From positions 14,684,059-14,748,058 of the forward strand of contig CM055092.1 in the NCBI GenBank assembly GCA_029204225.1: DNA of 64,000 nucleotides. The letters run 5' to 3'. This document shows positions 24,675-30,600 of the stretch, piece after piece. The position numbers were made by a program, and so were the translations under genes. This DNA is from Diphasiastrum complanatum (taxonomy: Eukaryota; Streptophyta; Lycopodiopsida; Lycopodiales; Lycopodiaceae). Positions within the stretch are counted from its first letter, which is position 1. Every line of letters begins with the position of its first letter. Under the pieces are notes generated by a model. The model ran no database searches, was not told the origin of the DNA, and worked only from the letters and a program-made list of their open reading frames with translations.

Positions 24675-27600
24675 CATTAACGTCTTAATGCCAAAAGGCA
24701 TATAAGACAAAGTAAGTACATCTCAAGTGTGATAGATACTGAACGGAGCATATAAATGTCTCCATAATCAAACAACAACAACTAGATATTAACCTAACAA
24801 GACTAAACAACTAAAGTATCTCATCTACCCTCAAGACATGAAAGTCTGAGATATGGTACATCGGGAATCATATAACTAAGGTTGTATAGTAACTATCTGA
24901 GCTGTAGGATAGACTGTATCATGTCACCACAGGATCACTGCTGAAAAAAGCAAGAATAGAAGATGATGATGATGAAGTTGCCCGAACTAACGAGGAGGGC
25001 CGGCGTATGTGAGCTCTAGATAGGCGAAGTCTTTGTGTAGCCATAGTGTATGGTCTGGAAACGATAGGCTGTCGGCGATCACAGTGAACATCCCGAGATA
25101 AGATATTTGACTCATCCTCGGACAAAATGTTGGCATCAATATCTGCTCTGGAACGTCTCCTAGAGAAAAAGGAGGTAATCTGGGTCTGTTGGTAATCATG
25201 GTATCCATCATGATCTCTCTGACAAATATCTCTACGGAGGAGGAACATCTCACACAGCATCAATGCAACACATCGAGGATCAACATATGAAATGAGTGAA
25301 CGCAATGTAACTAGAGTATCACGGAAAAGACTATGATAACGTCCACGGATCTCATAATAGATGGGGCATCTAAAATGAAAATGCTCCTCTGATTCCACCT
25401 CCCCTAATGTACACATCTGACAAAGTCTGCTCATGTGAGGGATTCCTTGGAAACGCCCGGTCTCCACATATAGCTGGTGTGAGGAAACTTGGAATTGTCC
25501 CAATGTAAATCGGAGGCAATGTGAAAGTCCACTATCTAGGTAACGAGGCAAAACTGGGACTTCCAGCACTGTCTAGCTCTAGGAAACTGGAGCGATAAAA
25601 GTCTGGTTTGACCCCCAAAGGCCCTTGCCATGTCACTCGAGAATACGCTCGATAAATAACCCTCCTGATATACTGATGGGATCCCTTTGGTAGATCAGAG
25701 ATATCCATGCCGTATGTACGTAAGAGACGAGAAGCTTGGGAGTACCATGATAGCTGATGACCCTGATAATGAAGCTGCTGAGAAGAGAGAAAAGCTATAT
25801 AGGGATAACGTGAAGCTGGAAGACTCAACACTCTCTGGATGTATGTGATCAACCTGAAAATAGCCGCAACTCGGAGTGGAATAACAGCAAACTCAGCAAG
25901 TATAATCTGGTGAGGAACATATGGCTTGGCCTTGATCATACATGCAAGCATACTGATCTGTAGACGAGAAATGCTAGTCCACTTTGACTCGGGAATCCCA
26001 GTGCACCAGGCCCTCCGCTGCATACATAGTTGTGGGTGTAACAATAGTGTCAAATAGGTCACACTTGCTCGGGGCATCCCGAATGTGCTTTCTGAAACAG
26101 AAACGCTCGAGACTAACCAACCTTACGTAGTCTAGCTATGGCGGCGTGTCTCATACTAAAAGCAGGACCAGTGAAGGAAATCCCCAAATAAGTATAAGAG
26201 GATACCACATCAAGTGGGTGCCCCCCTAGAGTGAACACCTATCGCTGCATAAAGGTCCTGGAGGTATTAAAGATCATGATATGGGTTTTCCTAGTATGCA
26301 CAGTCAAACCAAATAAGTCACCAAAGACTTTTAATGTATCCAAATGTCGTTGCAGCCTCGCACCAAAAGAAGAAAGCAATGTCACGTCATCAGCATAAAG
26401 TAGAATGGAAATGAGTATATCACCAAGCCTGCAGCCAATACCACCATCTTGATTGATGGCCCTCTCGAGCTCATCAATGTACAAACCAAAGAGCGTGGGG
26501 GAGAGGGAGCAACCCTGCTTCACCCCAATAGTGCTCCTAACTCTCTCAGAAAGACCCTCCTCTGATATGAAGCATCCCCAAACCTGCTCATATAGTGCCA
26601 TGACTGCCAATATGGTATCAGTGGAAAAATCAAGATCCCTCAACCTCTGGATGAGCATATGACGCGGGACCGAGTCAAACGCTTTCCGGAAACATAACAA
26701 CAATAGACTCTCTCATGTTTGGACCTGGCCTCCTCAATGATAGCTTGAAGTGTGAACACATGATCAGTGGTGGAGTGCTGTGTCTTGAAGCCGGCCTGCC
26801 CCAAAGCATGTAGTAGACGTGTCTCTGCCTCTCAACTAATTGATGTTTGAAGGATAGTGCCATAAAGTTTAGCCACAATGTGCCCAATCATAATGGTACG
26901 ATAGTTGTCGGGTTTCATGGGGTCACCACTCTTATGAATGGGGTGGATGATATTAGTACACCAAGGGAGGGGAAATCCAGAAATGACGGCTTCATTAAGG
27001 AGTGAAAGTCGAAGACTCTGGTGGAAAATAGCAAACTGCCAGATACAAATCCCTATCAAGCCCAATACTCCAGCCATGAAATCAAAGCCACATGTAGCAT
27101 GTATACTCATCCTGTCGAACCAAATCAATGATAGGCTTTAATGAGTCCCTATGTAAGCATGCAACTCCACCGGAACCTCGGCCTCCTAGAGATCTAGTCT
27201 TTGATCGAAAATCCGAAAACCATCTAAATCCATGAAACTTTGGTAGCCCTCGAAACTAACTCTGATGAGTCTCAGTGAAAAGAAGGATGTCCCCTTACGT
27301 TATGAAGTTTGCTAAATCTCCTGCAGCTGCTGAAGAATGGATGTCGTTACAATTCCATAGACCAATACGTAGATGATGTGGGTGATGTGGATGGGGTCTC
27401 GGGCTGCTCCTACACCCAAGAGCCCCAACTTCCTAGGCACTAGAGGTAGATGGACCACGATCCAAGTATCAAACCTAACCATCCCGATAAATAGCAAAAC
27501 GTCCCAATGCTTTAGCCTCCTGAAAGAATTTCTTACATTCCTAAACCTGGATAAAAGTAAGATCCTGATCCAAGAAAATCTATGTGCCTTTAAACTTGAG

Positions 27601-30600
27601 TCTTAGTACTTTGGTTCTTTCTTCTTTTGTTTTGAAACGAATAATGAGAGTTGAATTGTCTTTTTTGGTACGCCAAGCATTATCCAATCCATTTGTATTG
27701 AAACTCAAAGTAGTATTTAAGAAGGATGTTGCTTCTTTCACAGCATCGTGAGTGTCGAGAACACCTCAAACTCGAGCATTGAGAGCTTTGGAATCACGTA
27801 TTATTTCTTCAGAGATGGTAGCTGAGATAACAGTAGACATATGAGTGGTATTACCTTCTTCTTTATGAAATAAGGAAGCCCAAGTTTTTGTAGCCTCCTT
27901 ATGTTCACTCAAGTGACGTTCTAGCTCATCGATTTTGCTTGTCATTGCTTGCAACCTATTGGTCGCTCCCCTTTTGGCAATGTAGCGAGGTCCCATGTGT
28001 CGTTCTTCACAATGGAGTCATACTCCTCCTGCATGGCTTGTGGCCATACCTTTTCCTTCACGGCTTTGTGAAAGAATTGTAGCTCGTCTACTTCCAAAAT
28101 TGTGGACATAAGGGCAAAGTTAGTCTCTTTTCTCTCATGAGACCTAAGAGATACTTTGGCACCTTGTTCACTACTCTCTCCTTCTTCCATCATGTGTTCT
28201 TTCCCAATATTGCCCAGGTAGCTTCTTCCTGGTGGTAGGCGATGTGGATGGTGACCATGTATCCCGTGGTATTGTCCTAGTCTTCCGCTTCTCTCCAATT
28301 TCGCCGTCTTGTACTTGGCCACATTGAGGTCTCGAACTAGCATGTTTATACTCTTGTTGTTGCACTTGCACTTGAGGCTCACTTGACTCTAGACTAGGCT
28401 CCTCATCCATGGAATCAATCAAGTGTAGGAAGTTGGAACTTTCTCTTGCTCCTATACTTTGGGTGAATGCTCTTTGTCAAAGATGACGTCTCTTAGAATC
28501 TTCTTCCTGTTTTTGAGATCATACAACACCTAGACTTTCTCACCTTTGCTATACCCAAGGAAGATACACCACGAATTTTGCATCAAGTTCTTTTGCAAAT
28601 CCTTAGGTATGTGTGTGTATGCTATGCAGTCAAATACTCGAAAGCTGCCCACCTTGGGCTAGGTTTAGATGCTTCTAGAAGATGAAAATCTTCTCAAGAA
28701 TCTAGGTAGTGAAGTTTCTCTCACTCTCAGAATCATAGGCTAGACAACTTGCTTTGATACCATGATGAATTGCTAGATCTAGCTGTGGAGTATCTTAACT
28801 ACAATACTGGATCAACCAAGAAAGCTTGAGAAACTTAGCCATGGAAAACATCAAGTACAAGGAGAATAGTATCAGCACCAACACCAAAAGTTAGAAGAAG
28901 AAATGAATTTCTAGAGAGAGAGAGGGCGTGGGTCCTCGAATTCCCCTATGAGGTAAACACCTCATGTACATGCATGGAAAGTATAGGTGTCAAAAATACG
29001 AGTGAGCTACTTGGCCAAGTGGGCCACTTGCATTAACTTATCTAAGTTACAATTAGGGGGTCCCTTGTATTTAATTAATAACATACCCCATGAGTAATGT
29101 ACAACTTATAACAACATTGGTGCTTAGCCAAAGGGGTAAAATAGGCATTACTCTTCAACAAATCCTACAATAGAAAAGGGTGGCGAATGCATATCAACCA
29201 GCTTCCAAAAGTTTTGCGAAGATAATATATCTAAGAGATAATTGGCAGCTACTAATACATCACAACAAAATGTTGTAGTTGAGAGGAAAAACAAGATTGT
29301 AATGGAGTGTATGAGTATACTAAAGGTGAGGGTCGCCCGAGTCCCCAATATGGGTTGCATAGATGTTGTACATGTAACCATATATGTCTTAAATAGGAGT
29401 CCTGCAAAAGCAATTGCAACAAACTCCAGAGGAAGCTTATAGTGGCATCAAGCCGAATGTTGGTCATTTGGAAGTGTTTGGTAGCATCTCCTGCTCTCAC
29501 ATGCCAAAGGAAAAAAGGTTAAAGCTTGAATCAAAGGTAGTTGAGTGTACATTCCTCAGGTTTGTTGATGAAGGAATTGCCTATTAAAAATGTTCTATGA
29601 TGTGGAGAACAATAAATAGTAGGGAGGTTTTCTTATAAAGATGCCGTAGGAGAAGATGATGTATCTCTAGGTTGTTACAAGATGCCTATCTTTGATGATA
29701 TGACTCAAGAGGAAGCATCACAAGAGTCAACACAATCTCAATTCTTACATTATTGCTTGGGGATTGAGGTTTGGAAGAGGAATAATGTATTCATCTCACA
29801 GTCAAAATATCCACAAGAAGTGCTAAAGAGGTTTAGCATGTCAAAGTGTAATGCCATTGCCACACCATATGATGCAAGTACGAAGCTCACAAAAGAAGAG
29901 GATGCAAACGATGTGGACGAGACACCCTATAGAGAGTGCATTGGGTGTACTGAGCCAGTTTATGAGCAAACCCAATGATGGTGAGCTGAAGCTAGGAGGC
30001 TTTGTCGATGTTGACTGGACTGGAGATGTAGAGGATAGGAGATCAACCACTGGCTATGCATTTAACCTTGGGACAAGAGAGATTTCATGGTGTAGTTTTT
30101 TGGCCCCTCAACCAGAAAAACAAAGAACAAAAAGAAAACGGTTCGAACCGTTTCCCGATTCGAACCTAGCTAGCCGGTTCGAATCGGATCGAATCGGGAC
30201 GAATCGGCCGATTCGAATAGGCCGATTCGAATCGGCATGTAACCTTGAAATGACCTATATCTGAATTCAACATCAATTAATAAAACCGAGCAATCTCTTG
30301 TGCTGATAAGTTTACCTGTTGAGATGGCTGGAATTCATGCAAAGAGTTCATTCTTGGAATGCAAAAGTCTAAACAATCGAGCATGCAATTGCGTATAGCC
30401 TCCTAGAGACATTGCTGGTCTTCATGTATGTGATGCTGGTGAGCATGACCCTCATGCAGATCATTGATGACTCATGTATGTAATTTTATGTACAGCTTGG
30501 AGTACCATTCTTCTTTGTCATATTTTACATGTGTTTCCTTTCCCTCCATAACTTTTGGTGTCCTCAACTACCTTTTTATGCATCTTCTTCAACTCATTCC

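Larger units (their letters stand above)
24672..27949 (-). mobile_element. LINE copy C (ORF1, endonuclease, RT, zinc-binding end)
   Basis: Read on the minus strand from 27949: ORF1 (IDELERHLSEHKEATKTW, IIRFKTKEERTKVLRLK), part of an apurinic-type endonuclease (ILLFTETHQS, GGRGSGGVACLH), reverse transcriptase (26239-27128), a zinc-binding carboxy end (24919-26077) and a 3' tail ACGTTAATGAAGC plus (TC)n. The endonuclease breaks off near 27120, where the RT amino end begins, and stops are scattered, so the copy is dead. The 5' end cuts into copia RT sequence at 27949/27950. The RT motif GVKQGCSLSPTLFGLYIDE differs from the usual angiosperm L1 form, and the microsatellite tail resembles RTE-type behaviour; the clade is not settled. 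Confidence 0.8.

Noticed and set aside
24497-24688. Frame with long RERERE run
   Set aside because: Translation of the (GA)n microsatellite; the same applies to SLSL/RERE frames at 50734-50958 and 60942-61338.
30139-30240. tRNA gene suggested by GGTTCGAATC words
   Set aside because: No acceptor, D or anticodon stems can be folded around the motif, and it recurs as a palindromic array.
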